Positions 30,952 to 41,800 of a DNA stretch of 64,000 bases are shown here, piece by piece (position 1 is the first letter of the stretch; each line of letters opens with the position of its first letter). A program made the position numbers and the translations under genes. This DNA comes from Triglochin maritima (Eukaryota > Streptophyta > Magnoliopsida > Alismatales > Juncaginaceae). The DNA lies in NCBI GenBank assembly GCA_963682175.1, contig OY821782.1:30897741-30961740 (forward strand). The letters are read 5' to 3'. The notes below the pieces were generated by a model. The model was not told the DNA's origin. It searched no databases and saw only the letters and a list, made by a program, of their open reading frames with translations.

Positions 30952-30990
30952 GACCGCCAATCAGCGGCCTGAGACCGCCAATTGGCGGTC
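30952..30990. repeat. Two dyads in the leader, copies of the LTR dyad cassette
   Basis: GACCGCCAATCAGCGGCC and GACCGCCAATTGGCGGTC are preceded by 'cactgtag', exactly as the LTR dyads are. The cassette is thus present both in U3 and in the leader about 140 bp after the PBS. Confidence 0.9.
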
Positions 30991-31890
30991 TGGTAAGCTC
31001 AGCTCGCTCTCTTATTTCTTTGGTCTGTTTACTTTATCTGATATAGTGGTCTGGGACTTAATTTGGCATGTTTTGACTTATAGTTTGTTCCCAGATCAAT
31101 AATCAAACCTCCCTTAAGCAACTTGGACCCTAAAACTCAAAGCAAAAGATTAGGCATTCTTTTTGTTTAGGCCATGCATCATGTATGTGACTTAGGCATT
31201 TAGATTGTCTTTTATCTTAGCTTTATTTTCTATTGCTGAGAGCTGGCGTGAGGTACGCACCTTCTACTCTCATTCATGCATTTCGTATGAACATGCATTA
31301 GTTAGTAGGAAGTGCATTGCAACAAGTGTGAGTTGAGCGTTGTTTGGAGAGTTGATTGCTAGATTTAGGACTCCAAAACGCTACTAAGGAGGGGCTGTCC
31401 CATAAAAGATAAGGTGGGGGATTTCATCACCCTTTCCTTCGCCCCAAAAACCACACTAATCAAGAGCCTAATTTTAAAATCAAGTAGACATTGGCCCTAA
31501 GGAATTCGGGCGCATTAGGAGAGTGATCCGGTCCCGACCGTCATGACCTGATCGGCGTTGCCCACTTTGTCGATAGTAGGAGAGACGAGATCCCCGGATC
31601 TTGGCTCACTTGCTGGGCTTTGTGGTCCTCGTTGTAGGGAGGTGAGGCGTGTTGAGGCCGTGTGACCTCGCAGTTAGGCGTCGTCTAGCTGTAAGGACCT
31701 ATAGCGACCTTAGGATTGCTTGAGCCTTGTTTGCTTGTGTGCTTCTACCTGTACCCATCCGCCGTAGCATAAGGACTTCTTCCCTTCTCTCCTGAGTCAT
31801 TCTTTCTCTACTGTGTTCCCCCGTCTTCTCCTCTACGCACATTCTTTGTTAAAAAAAAAGTTTTTGTTTTGTGTGTGTGCACCTTTGTGC

Positions 31891-33030
31891 ATGTTTTCGT
31901 GGACACGAGACGAGAGTGGTCGTTTGACGAGGAGCGTTGTCAATCCGGCTTCGGTCATCGATTTCTCGACACCTCCCTCCTCTCGTGTCGCACGCAGTCC
32001 GGGTTCAATGACTGCTAATTTCCGTGAGGAGGAGCAGTTGCTGGACCAACCTGTTCGACCAGTGCTTCCAGTTGTCGTTCCCATACCTCTACGTGATCGA
32101 TGCTACCCGAGCCGTACAGCTCTACCCTCATGCATCGTATTACCAGAGGCTAATGGGAACCATTTTGAGGTTAAGCCTCAATTCATTTCCATGCTCCCTC
32201 ATTTCACTGGGAATGGTGACCCCTATATCTTTCTCAGGGAATTTGAGGAGGTCTGTGCTATGTTCAAGCTGCAACAACTTAGCACAGACTCCATCCATCT
32301 TAGGCTCGTTCCTTTTGCACTAAAGGATGATGCCAAGAAGTGGTTGTACAGCAACCAAGCGAATTCCTTTAAGACTTGGGATGAGTTTCAATCTGCATTC
32401 CTCAAGAAGTACTTTCCTAATCATCGGACTCAAAAGTTGAGGAACGAAATCAATTCGTTCTATCAACATGAGACCGAACCATTTCATGCATATCTTGAGA
32501 GGTTCAAAGAGCTACTATCCTCGTGCCCTCACCATGGCATTGAGTTGTGGCGTCTTTGTCAGATTGTGTATGAGGGTCTTCACATCCCGTCCAGAACGCT
32601 CCTTGAGTCCATGTGTCAAGGAGAGTTCTTGGGAAAGGATGAAAGGGAGGCATGGGCCTTCCTAGAAGACCTCGCTGAGAAAACCATGCAGTGGGAGAGT
32701 GTGAGGGAACCACCTGCATCATCTAGTATAGGAGCGAGGATCGCGAATGCAAACTCGACTAGATCGGGTACCGCATTTGCTATCGATACCACTACGGCCA
32801 CCGAGGCACGCATGGCGGCCTTAATGCGCCGTATGGATTCGATTGAGCTCCAAAACCAACAAGGTGCACCTCACATGTCCACATCTGGTCCAGTTCCTTG
32901 TCATTCATGTGGTAGGATAGGTCATGTAGAAAGCGAGTGTGAGTCCATTCCTCCTGAGATGGAGCGTGTCAACGCCATCTATGACAGAGCTAGGAATGAC
33001 CCATACTCATCATCTTATAACCGTGGATAG
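31891..33030 (+). CDS. Athila-type gag (capsid and nucleocapsid)
   Basis: The chosen start is the Met at 31891 (MFSWTRDESGR). The frame is open from 31813, but the earlier residues are hydrophobic leader read-through. Counting from 31813, the Retrotrans_gag capsid region is at about residues 120-300 (FTGNGDPYIFLREFEEV, LVPFALKDDAKKWLYS, FLKKYFPNHRTQKLRNEI, EPFHAYLERFKELL). The nucleocapsid zinc knuckle is CHSCGRIGHVESEC (363-376). The frame stops with TAG after SSSYNRG. Reading continues in the same frame beyond it with Athila gag-like residues, so the stop is either a point mutation of a Trp codon or a leaky stop. Gag would form the particle that packages this element's RNA. Confidence 0.88.
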   Translation: MFSWTRDESGRLTRSVVNPASVIDFSTPPSSRVARSPGSMTANFREEEQLLDQPVRPVLPVVVPIPLRDRCYPSRTALPSCIVLPEANGNHFEVKPQFISMLPHFTGNGDPYIFLREFEEVCAMFKLQQLSTDSIHLRLVPFALKDDAKKWLYSNQANSFKTWDEFQSAFLKKYFPNHRTQKLRNEINSFYQHETEPFHAYLERFKELLSSCPHHGIELWRLCQIVYEGLHIPSRTLLESMCQGEFLGKDEREAWAFLEDLAEKTMQWESVREPPASSSIGARIANANSTRSGTAFAIDTTTATEARMAALMRRMDSIELQNQQGAPHMSTSGPVPCHSCGRIGHVESECESIPPEMERVNAIYDRARNDPYSSSYNRG

Positions 33031-34923
33031 AGGAACCACCCCAATTTTTCATGGAACCAAAATAATGCCCCGGGTGGTCCTTCAAACTCCTCTAGACCAC
33101 CTTCCCAATCACACCAACCTCCCCTGCATGCACATTCCTATCAGCCACCCCAAGCACAAACGACCAATCAATCGGGTTTCCCAAATTCCAATAATATGGA
33201 AACCCGATTCAATTCGCTTGAGACCTTGACTCGTGGACTTGAAAACTCAATGAAAAATTTTATGTCAACCACGAGTCAAGTTCTCACTTCAAATCAGCAG
33301 ACCATCAAATCTCTAGAGCTTCCGATGGGCCAATTGACTCAGTCTGTACATGAAAGAGAGAGAGGGTCTTTTCCTAGCCAGCCTGAGGCTAACCCCCGCA
33401 TGTACCAACAACAACAAATGCAAAATGAGAATGTGGTACCTCGGGGGAGGCAAGTGAACCATGTGGAGGAACCTGTACACCATGTCAATTCAATTGCGAC
33501 CTTAAGGAATGGAAAACAGGTTGACAATCACATTTCCTTGCCACACCCACCACCATCTATGCAGCCCCTCAGTGGGAATGGTGGTGAAGAAGAAGCTGAG
33601 GGTGAGGGTAATACACCAAAGCTTTCTTCTCAGGCACAGCAAAAAACCTACCTGCCAAAAGCTCCCTATCCAAGTAGGTTAAACAAAAAGCAGAGTGACA
33701 ACATGGACAAGATAGTAGAGGTGTTTAAGCAAGTAAAGGTTAACATCCCCTTGTTGGATGTCATCCAACAAATACCTCAATATGCCAAAGTGTTGAGGGA
33801 TCTCTGCACAACCAAGAGGAAGACCAATGTTCCTAAGAAAGCATTCTTGGCTGCAAATATCAGCTCACTTTTGTCCAATCCTACCTACACAAAATACAAG
33901 GACCCGGGGTGTCCTACTATTCAGTGTACGATAGGGGACACTAGATTGAGCAATGTTTTGCTTGATTTAGGATCAGCGGTCAACCTCCTCCCATTCTCTG
34001 TTTATCAACAGTTGAACTTGGGAGAATTGAAACCAACTAAGATCACCCTCCAACTGGCGGATAGATCCATTCGTATTCCCATGGGGATTATCGAGGACGT
34101 GCTTATCAAAGTTGGAGATTTTATATTTCCAGTCGATTTTGTTGTCCTCGATACCAATCCTGTTGCGAACACCCATTCTCAAATACCTTTGATTTTGGGT
34201 AGACCATTTCTGGCAACCTCCAATGCCTTGATTAATTGTAGAAATGGTCTCATGAAGCTCTCATTCGGTAACATGAGTGCCGAGTTTCATGTGTTCAACT
34301 CTGGTAGGCAACAGGAACCCATGGATGAACCTTTAAATCTCAATCTCATCTGCCAATTGGAGAAAGCACCACAAAATCAACGAACACCTCTAACACCAAT
34401 GCAACCCGTTGAGAATGTTTGTAGGCTCAGCGAAGACTCATTGCCTGTCTTTGCAATGCAACAGAGTGAGCTGGCCTCAAACATGAATGTCCAAAGGGAG
34501 TGTTCGTTGCATGATTCAGTTGAGAGTACTAGTGAGAGTGAGACACCTCACCATATGCCTATACCAGAAGGTGTCTCTACCTCATGTCCCATGGCCATTG
34601 AGCCATTGGAGCTTCATATTGACTCCAACAAGGACCCACCTATGACCGAGCTTATGCTTGATGATCTAAATGATGGTGGGAGGTCCTTGTTGGATGACTT
34701 GGGGAGAAGCCCCATTCTTAGTGATGCAAGTCTGTTGCATCCATCGAATGAGCCTGAGGAACTCATTCCGATGCACCCGCCTATTGGTTGGAGGGTTTTC
34801 TTCGATGAGCAATTAAACCCTAGTGAGGCAACACAACTTCATTCGTTGTTGCCCACACCCAACCAATATCATGAGGGGTTCGAGCCTTTCAGCTTTGACC
34901 TTTCACCCCTCATGACACCTTAG
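33031..34923 (+). CDS. Athila-type gag end and aspartic protease, in frame after a TAG
   Basis: This is in the same frame as gag, separated only by the TAG at 33028-33030. The first Met is at 33196. It begins with Asn/Pro/Gln-rich sequence (gag C-terminus), then a coiled segment (ETLTRGLENSMKNFM), and VNSIATLRNGKQVD, a motif I know from Athila proteins. A retroviral-type protease follows, with TIQCTIGDTRLSNVLLDLGSAVNLLP (Asp257 from 33196) and the ILGRPFLATS flap-side motif. The active-site triplet is D-L-G rather than D-S/T-G. Athila proteases normally read DLGAS, and here the AS pair is inverted. The frame ends at 34923 with an acidic tail, and no reverse transcriptase follows. Enzymes must come from another element. 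Confidence 0.85.
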   Translation, partial: RNHPNFSWNQNNAPGGPSNSSRPPSQSHQPPLHAHSYQPPQAQTTNQSGFPNSNNMETRFNSLETLTRGLENSMKNFMSTTSQVLTSNQQTIKSLELPMGQLTQSVHERERGSFPSQPEANPRMYQQQQMQNENVVPRGRQVNHVEEPVHHVNSIATLRNGKQVDNHISLPHPPPSMQPLSGNGGEEEAEGEGNTPKLSSQAQQKTYLPKAPYPSRLNKKQSDNMDKIVEVFKQVKVNIPLLDVIQQIPQYAKVLRDLCTTKRKTNVPKKAFLAANISSLLSNPTYTKYKDPGCPTIQCTIGDTRLSNVLLDLGSAVNLLPFSVYQQLNLGELKPTKITLQLADRSIRIPMGIIEDVLIKVGDFIFPVDFVVLDTNPVANTHSQIPLILGRPFLATSNALINCRNGLMKLSFGNMSAEFHVFNSGRQQEPMDEPLNLNLICQLEKAPQNQRTPLTPMQPVENVCRLSEDSLPVFAMQQSELASNMNVQRECSLHDSVESTSESETPHHMPIPEGVSTSCPMAIEPLELHIDSNKDPPMTELMLDDLNDGGRSLLDDLGRSPILSDASLLHPSNEPEELIPMHPPIGWRVFFDEQLNPSEATQLHSLLPTPNQYHEGFEPFSFDLSPLMTP

Positions 34924-35647
34924 AGTACCAGTGGAGTTTGCCCATCTCGGCAAGTCTCTGGTCCTCCTGACTTGATGTTCTCATTTGATGTTCCTTGACC
35001 AAATGATTATGAGAATATCTTGGTTGATGTATATATCTTTAAAAAAAAAAACAACAAGAAAAAAAAAACAACAAAAAAAAAAAACAACAACAACAAAAAA
35101 AAAAGTGTGTAATAAAAGACTCCTTCAGTGAGCATCGATTGTTGTGGGCCCCAACCCTTGTGTACTTGGGCCCAATCTCTTCACGTATTTATCTCCCTTC
35201 TTCAGCTTGTCACAGGTTTTGAGGGAATTTGGGTTTGTGTCCATCAACATGACCCTGAACGTCCCTTTGTACTTCATGTTGGTGAGATCCTACCTTTTTC
35301 ATGCATATATCCATGTAGTATCTTGTTCACATTCATTGAGGACAATGCATGAAGTAGGTGTGGGGGGGGTGTTTCACGTGTGTACATAGTCGAGTCTTTT
35401 CTTTTGATTTTTTGTTTTCTTTTGTGTGCATTGTTAGGGTCATGTTAGTGTGCCGCATTTAATATCGATATATCTGCTTGCCATGATCCTTGGGTGACTT
35501 GTCTTCTTTTGCTTGCCTAGTGCTTTAAAATTTTCACATTTCTTTCAAAATCTTCATGTGTTTGCGAAAGAAAATGTTTTGTGGGTTTTTTGTGTGTTTA
35601 GCATGTGCAAAACCATTGACAGGCAAAGAGAAAGAAAGCACACAAAA
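34924..35647. other. Non-coding tail of the Athila-like element with A/CAA-rich run
   Basis: It includes a low-complexity A-rich/CAA run (35040-35105) and a phrase common next to Athila polypurine tracts (cattgaggacaatgcatgaa, then gtgtgggggggg at about 35365). No coding potential is seen where pol would normally lie. Confidence 0.6.
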
Positions 35648-37170
35648 TTGTCTTGAACTTGATGCATTAAGATATCTAGTACAATGACTTTAGGATTTAT
35701 CGAGTCGTTAGGATGCACCCCAATTTTCCCTTGGGGGTGAGTAATCATAGGGTTTCAGTGCTCAAACATTTAAAGAAGTTCACCCTAAACCTAGTGAGTC
35801 AGTAATTTGTGTTTGTTAACTTAAGGAAGTTTGTTGTAGTCAAGGACCCTTTAAATCTTGTTGTGAGACATTAAGTGTAGGGGTTTTGGTTCATGTGTAG
35901 ATAAGAAATAAGTGTGTAGGTGTTCTCTCTTCTCGCACAGCTCCTATCACTCGGGAATGTAGGTCTGAGAAGACTTTGTGCCTGGTGCTTTCGAGTCATC
36001 TGACTTGGAATGCGCCGACCGAACTCTCGTTACACGGGTGGTAGAGATTGTCCTATGTGGAGATTTGGGGAAAGGTGTACGTGATAGTGTAAGTCCTCAT
36101 GGGCAATGATGCTCGAAACATGACCCTGGGAGAATGAAGCTCCAACTAATAAAAAGAAAAAGAAGAAGAAAAAAAGTGAGAAAAGAAACAAAAAGAAAAA
36201 AATGGTAATGCAAAAAACCTTAATGGACCTTACACTTTGTATCACTTGAGGTTGTCCATGTCTTTCACTTAATTCCTTATTTAACTTGCACGAATGGTTC
36301 ATTAGGTTAGGTGTGTGGACTAATTACCTATACAGAATCGGCCCGTAGGATTACCGCGTCCAATGATCGACAAAATATTTCCAACAAGTCGAGAGTCTAG
36401 ATTGTCTTGAACTTGATGCATTAGGATTTCTAGTTTACAGGCTTTAGGTCTTATCGAGTCGTTAGGATGCACCCCGATTTTCCCTCGGGGGGCGTGTAAT
36501 CATAGGGTTTCAGTACTCAAACATTTAAAGAAGTCCACCCTGAACCTAGTGAGTCAAATAATTCGTGTCTGTTAGTATAAGGAAGTTTGTCGTAGTCAAG
36601 GGCCCTTAATCTCTTTTTGTGAAACTTAAGTGTAGGGGTTTTGGTTCCCATATAGATAAATAAGTGGTGTTCTCTCTTCTCGCACGGCTCCTATCACTCG
36701 GGAAAGTAGGTCTGAGGGGACTTTGTGCCTGGTGCTTTCGAGTCATCTGACTTGGGATGCGCCGACCGAACTCCCGTTACATGGGTGGTAGGGATCGCCC
36801 TATGTGGAGATTTGGGGGAAGGTGTACGTGATAGTGTAAGTCCTCATAGGCAATGATGCACGAAACCTGACCCTGGGGAGAATCAAACACCAACCAATAA
36901 AATGCTCCAAAGAAAAAGAAAAAAAAATAATAGAAAAAAAGGAAAAAAAGAAAAAAAAAGAGTCAAATAAGAACCAAAATGGACTTTACACATTGTATCA
37001 CATTCAGAAGTTAAGGTTGCCCATGTCTTTCACTTAAGTCCTTGACTAACTCTCACGAATAACTCATTAGGCTAGGTGTGTGGACCGATTACATATATAG
37101 AGTCGACCCATAGTATTACCGCGTCCCATGATCGACAAAATAAGTCCAACGAGTCGTGTAGCTAGATTGA
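35648..37170. repeat. Two tandem copies of a unit of about 755 bp in the Athila-like tail
   Basis: Copy 1 is about 35648-36401 and copy 2 about 36402-37170. Each begins tgtcttgaacttgatgcatta and carries ttatcgagtcgttaggatgc, then ctcgcac.gctcctatcactc, then an A-rich patch, and ends near tgatcgacaaaat. Divergence is visible and the A-rich patches differ in length. Confidence 0.85.
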
Positions 37171-37370
37171 TTAATGCATCTTGTTCGGATTTTGTGGGTA
37201 TATCCGCTGAAAACCCTCAGGAGACAACACTCCTCCTCCTTGGCGACAAGGAGGTTTAACGGCTTGTTGCACGTGCTAAGTGCAACCGTGATTCCTACGA
37301 AAGTGAGTTAGGATTTCTTGTTTTTTTTCGCATGCTTTTCTCTTTCTTTGTTTTGCTCGGGACTAGCAAA

Positions 37371-37389
37371 AGTTAGGTGTGGGGGTATT
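37371..37389 (+). other. Polypurine/G-rich tract before the 3' LTR
   Basis: The sequence aggtgtgggggtatt directly precedes the LTR start TGATTGACATC. Confidence 0.6.
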
Positions 37390-37758
37390 TGATTGACATC
37401 ATTTCATGCTCATATTTGTATCTTATATCCATTATCTTTCACCTAAATAATGCTATGTTACGAGTTTTATGTTTAGTTTTCAGGAATAAATAGGTTTGAA
37501 GAGATGAAGCATAAAAGGACCCAAAAGCTGGGAAAAAGGACTGAATTGTGAGATCTGTGGACCAAGATGCAAGGAAGAAGGACCTGAATGCAAGACCGAA
37601 GGACCTAAGAGCAAAACAGAATACTCCTCACCATCATGGGGAGTATTTTGGCAATTCTATTCGGGTCGGAGCTCCAACATGCAAAATAGATGCATCAAAT
37701 ACCAACAAAGCCTTCCAGAAAAGCCCACAAGAAATTCCAGAGCGATCCGGACACTGTA

Positions 37759-37797
37759 GACCGCTAATTAGCGGTCCAAGACCGCTAATTGGCGGTC
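37759..37797. repeat. Two dyads in the 3' LTR
   Basis: GACCGCTAATTAGCGGTC at 37759-37776 and GACCGCTAATTGGCGGTC at 37780-37797, one 21-bp unit fewer than the 5' LTR. Confidence 0.95.
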
Positions 37798-37917
37798 ACT
37801 TTTGGCCCAAATGCGCTCAAATTTCTCCTGGACTTGTATTAATGTTCGTTTAGGCTATTTTTGGTGTTTGTTTAGTCCCACATCGGGGGATTGTCCCGGA
37901 TTAGCTTTTTCCATGCC

Positions 37918-37925
37918 TATAAATA
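37918..37925 (+). promoter_or_regulatory. LTR TATA box (3' LTR)
   Basis: TATAAATA, same context as 29909. Confidence 0.65.
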
Positions 37926-38802
37926 GAACTCTTCACCTCCTTTTGTAATCACTCCATATTTTAAGTGGCTATTCTTCCTACTAGAAGTGAGGCCTTGAAG
38001 CAGACACTAAAGTAGGAGGATGCTACTTTTAATGTGAGTCATTTTATCAATAAAGTTTTATGTTTCTTTCATTGTTTGTTTTATGCTTCTTTTATTGTTT
38101 ATGCATGTTTTAGTTTAATCGTCTTTTAATTCTAGCTTAGTTTTAATATGCTTTCTTTCCATAGTTTAATAATTAGTGTAATGTTTAGTGAGTAGTTCCA
38201 TCCCCTTTGGGGGGTGGAGTAGATGTACATACATGCATTAGAGAATTGGATGAATGCTTTAATTTCAATGTGTTGATTAAACATGAATGTATGCTTGCTT
38301 GTTTAGGATAGAATTTATAACTTGATGAGTTTTGCCAAAATGATTAGACACCTCTCATGCTTGTTTAGGTTCTGAAATAAACAACTTGCATATGTAAATG
38401 TTAATCAACCAAGTTGGTGAATAGATTGATAGGTTTTGCCATAACATTTAGACACTTCCTATGCTTGATAAACACCACCTTCATGTGCTTAAAGAATGTA
38501 TTCTACACCCACCTCTTTGCTTGTGTGCACTCACTCCACCCCTTAGGGGTTTTCCATTCCTGAAATTCCAGCATTCTTGTTTTGTTCTTAGCTTAGTTCT
38601 TATTTCATCGTTTGTTTGCTTCTTTCACATTTCATACTTCTTAGCGTAGTGTAGCGTAGGTTAGCATAATCAATCTTTCTCTTCCCTATTTTGCCACTTG
38701 ATTTCGTACAAGCAAGAGGCTACTCACCTCCCTGAGGACGACCCGTACTTGCCACCGCTTCATCGCGGCCGTGCACTTGCGGTTTAATTAAAACGTTCAA
38801 CA

Positions 38803-41800
38803 GCGAACTCTATCAGCGGTAGATGCTCATCCCAGTGCCTTGCCCAATCCAGCGCACAAGCTCTCAGCATATCCTCCAGAGTCTGGATCGTCCTCTCTGA
38901 CTGCCCGTCTGTCTGCGGGTGGAATGCTGTACTAAACTTCAACCGTGTTCCCAGAGCCTGCTGCAGACTTCCCCAAAATCTGGAAGTAAACCTGGTGTCT
39001 CGATCAGATATAATACTGACTGACACTCCATGCAAACGAACTATCTCATCAATGTACAGCCTAGCCAGGTCCTCCAAGGGTAAAGTGGTCCGGATTGCCA
39101 GAAAATGCGACGACTTGGTCAGTCGATCAACTATCACCCAAATCGCGTCATGAGATCTCTTCGTCCTCGGCAACCCAGTGACAAAATCCATCGTCACGTG
39201 CTCCCATTTCCACTCTGGCAAATCTATCCTCTGCATCAGTCCCGCGGGTCTCTGGTGCTCAATCTTCACCTGCTGACAAACCAGACATCTGCCAACAAAC
39301 TCCGCTATCTCAGTCTTCATCCCCTTCCACCAGAAATTCCTCTGAAGGTCCTTGTACATCTTTGTGCTACCCGGGTGGATGGAATAACGGGACCTATGTG
39401 CCTCCTCCAAGATTTCCTTCTTCAGCTCTCCCCCATTGGGTACCCAGACTCGGCCTCTGAATCTCAGACCTCCGTCAACCCCTATACTGAAATCTGATCC
39501 GTCTCTGGCAACCAACTGCAACAACCCAGCTAAATCTTCGTCAGCCATCTGAGCCTGGACAATACTCGTGACCATCTGAGGCTCCACTCTCAGTCCAGCT
39601 ATCACTGCGTCCTCAGAGTCCGTGGAGAATGGCTTCCACTCTGACAAAGACTCGAGCAGCTTCCACTCCTGAACACACAAACCAGCAGCTGAAATTTCCA
39701 CTTTCCTACTCAAAGCATCTGCGACTGTATTCGTCTTCCCCGGATGGTAGGAGATAGTGAAATCATAGTCCTTAATCAGCTCAAGCCACCTGCGTTGCCT
39801 CATATTCAGCTCCTTCTGCGAAAACAGATACTTCAGACTCTGATGGTCCGTGAAAACCTCGAACTTCTCCCCATACAGATAATGACGCCAGGTTTTCAGT
39901 TCGTGAACCACTGCCGCCAACTCCAAATCGTGAGTGGGGTAGTTCCTCTCGTGTACTTTCAACTGCCTCGAAGTATAAGCAACCACCTGACCGTGTTGCA
40001 TCAGTACACAACCCAACCCCACACCAGATGCGTCACTATAAATCACAAAACCTCCACTGCCACTGGGAAGAGTCAGAACTGGAGCAGTCGTCAACCGACT
40101 CTTCAGTTCCTGAAAACTGTCCTCACACTTCTGGGACCAAACAAACTTCACTCCCTTCTGCGTCAGTGCCGTCAAAGGTGAAGCAAGCCTCGAGAAGTCC
40201 TTGATGAATCGATGATAATAACCTGCCAATCCAACAAAGCTCCTGATCTCCGTCACACTAGTCGGTGCTCTCCACTGAGTCACTACCTCCACCTTAGCTG
40301 GATCCACTGATATCCCATCCCCAGATACAATGTGACCAAGAAAAGCGACACTGTCCAACCAGAACTCGCACTTCGAAAACTTGGTGAACAGCTGATGATC
40401 TCTCAGAATGCCAAGCACGATCCGTAAGTGCTCCCTGTGCTGCTCTATGTCCGGTGAATAAATCAGGATGTCGTCTACAAAGACCACCACGAATCGGTCG
40501 AGGTACTGGCTGAACGTCATGTTCATCAGATCCATGAAAGCTGCAGGCGCGTTCGTCAACCCGAACGGCATCACCAGAAACTCAAAGTGCCCGTACCTCG
40601 TCCGAAAAGCTGTCTTCTGAACATCTGCCTCTCTGATCCTCAACTGATGATACCCGGATCGCAGATCAATCTTCGAAAATATCTTCGCTGACTGCAGCTG
40701 GTCAAACAGATCCTCAATCCTGGGTAAAGGATACTGATTCCTCACAGTAACCTTGTTCAGCATCCTGTAGTCGATGCACATCCTCAATGGGCCATCTTTC
40801 TTCTTCACAAAGAGTACCGGAGCTCCCCAAGGCGAGACACTGGGGCGGATAAACCCAGTATCTAACAAATCCTGCAGCTGCTTCTTCAGCTCAGCTAACT
40901 CAGCCGGTGCCATCCTATAAGGAGCCTTCGACTGTGGAGTGGTCCCAGCCACCAAATCAATACCGAACTCCAACTCTCTGTGAGGCGGCAACCCAGAAAC
41001 ATCTGAAAACACATCAGCAAACTCCTGGACAATCTCTATGTCCTCCAACGATCTCATCTCTGGATCTGGAACAACCAAGGTAGCCACGAAAGCTCTGCAG
41101 CCCTGCTCAAGCAGCTTCCGTGCCCTCACTGCTGACACTACGACCCGACCACCACGGTCCTTCCTTCCCCTGATTAGAAAATCAGGTAGCCCATTCCTCG
41201 GGATCAGAATCTTCTTCTCCCGGCACAACACTCGAACATCATACTGGGATAGCCAATCCATCCCCAGTATAACATCGAAATCCTCCATCGGCAACAAGAT
41301 CAGGTCAACAGGAAACTCCTGATCTTCCGAAACAATCGTAGCGCCGGGGAGGAAGCTCCCCACAGTGCCCACCAAACCCAAGGGTGTGCTGACTTCCAAC
41401 GTGGCAGTCAACATCGCAGGGGTACGACCCAACACACTCGCAAATCTCTCAGAAATGAACGAATGCGTGGCCCCACAATCAAACAACACTCTGGCTACCA
41501 ACCCAGAAACCAAGAGCGTACCTTCCACCACAGTGCTGGCGTCCTTCGCCTCCTCTGCCTGAATGGTGAATACCCGTCCGGTCCTCTGTCCCTGCTGAGG
41601 TGGTGCAAAAGGATGACGACCTCCGCCTCTACCTGCTACCGGAGGTCTCACTCGAGAACTGGACTCGCCTGGTCCGCTCCTGCAGTCTCTGGCATAATGG
41701 CCTGGCTGGCCGCAACTGAAACAAACAACAGGACGGCTCCCACACTCACGACCTGGGTGGGCTCTGCCACACTTCCTGCATGGCTCAGGCTGGCGTGCAC

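Larger units (their letters stand above)
37390..38802 (+). repeat. 3' LTR of the Athila-like element
   Basis: 1413 bp, nearly identical to 29360-30793. It has two instead of three dyad units. A few substitutions are visible (for example near 37408, 38005, 38591 and 38645). Confidence 0.93.
29355..38807 (+). mobile_element. Young non-autonomous Athila-like retrotransposon (gag and protease only)
   Basis: The element spans 29360-38802 with GCGAA on both sides (29355-29359 and 38803-38807). Its LTRs are 1434 and 1413 bp, the PBS pairs with tRNA-Asp, and a G-rich tract precedes the 3' LTR. By eye the LTRs differ by about five substitutions and one 21-bp unit, so the insertion is recent. The interior encodes gag and an aspartic protease but no reverse transcriptase, RNase H or integrase. 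About 2.4 kb of non-coding tail follows. It is inserted in the integrase region of the Tekay element, in the opposite orientation. Confidence 0.92.

Noticed and set aside
35040..35105. Poly(A)-like tail suggesting a LINE or SINE 3' end
   Set aside because: The A/CAA run lies inside the Athila-like element between gag/protease and the 3' LTR, with no LINE domains or target duplication around it.
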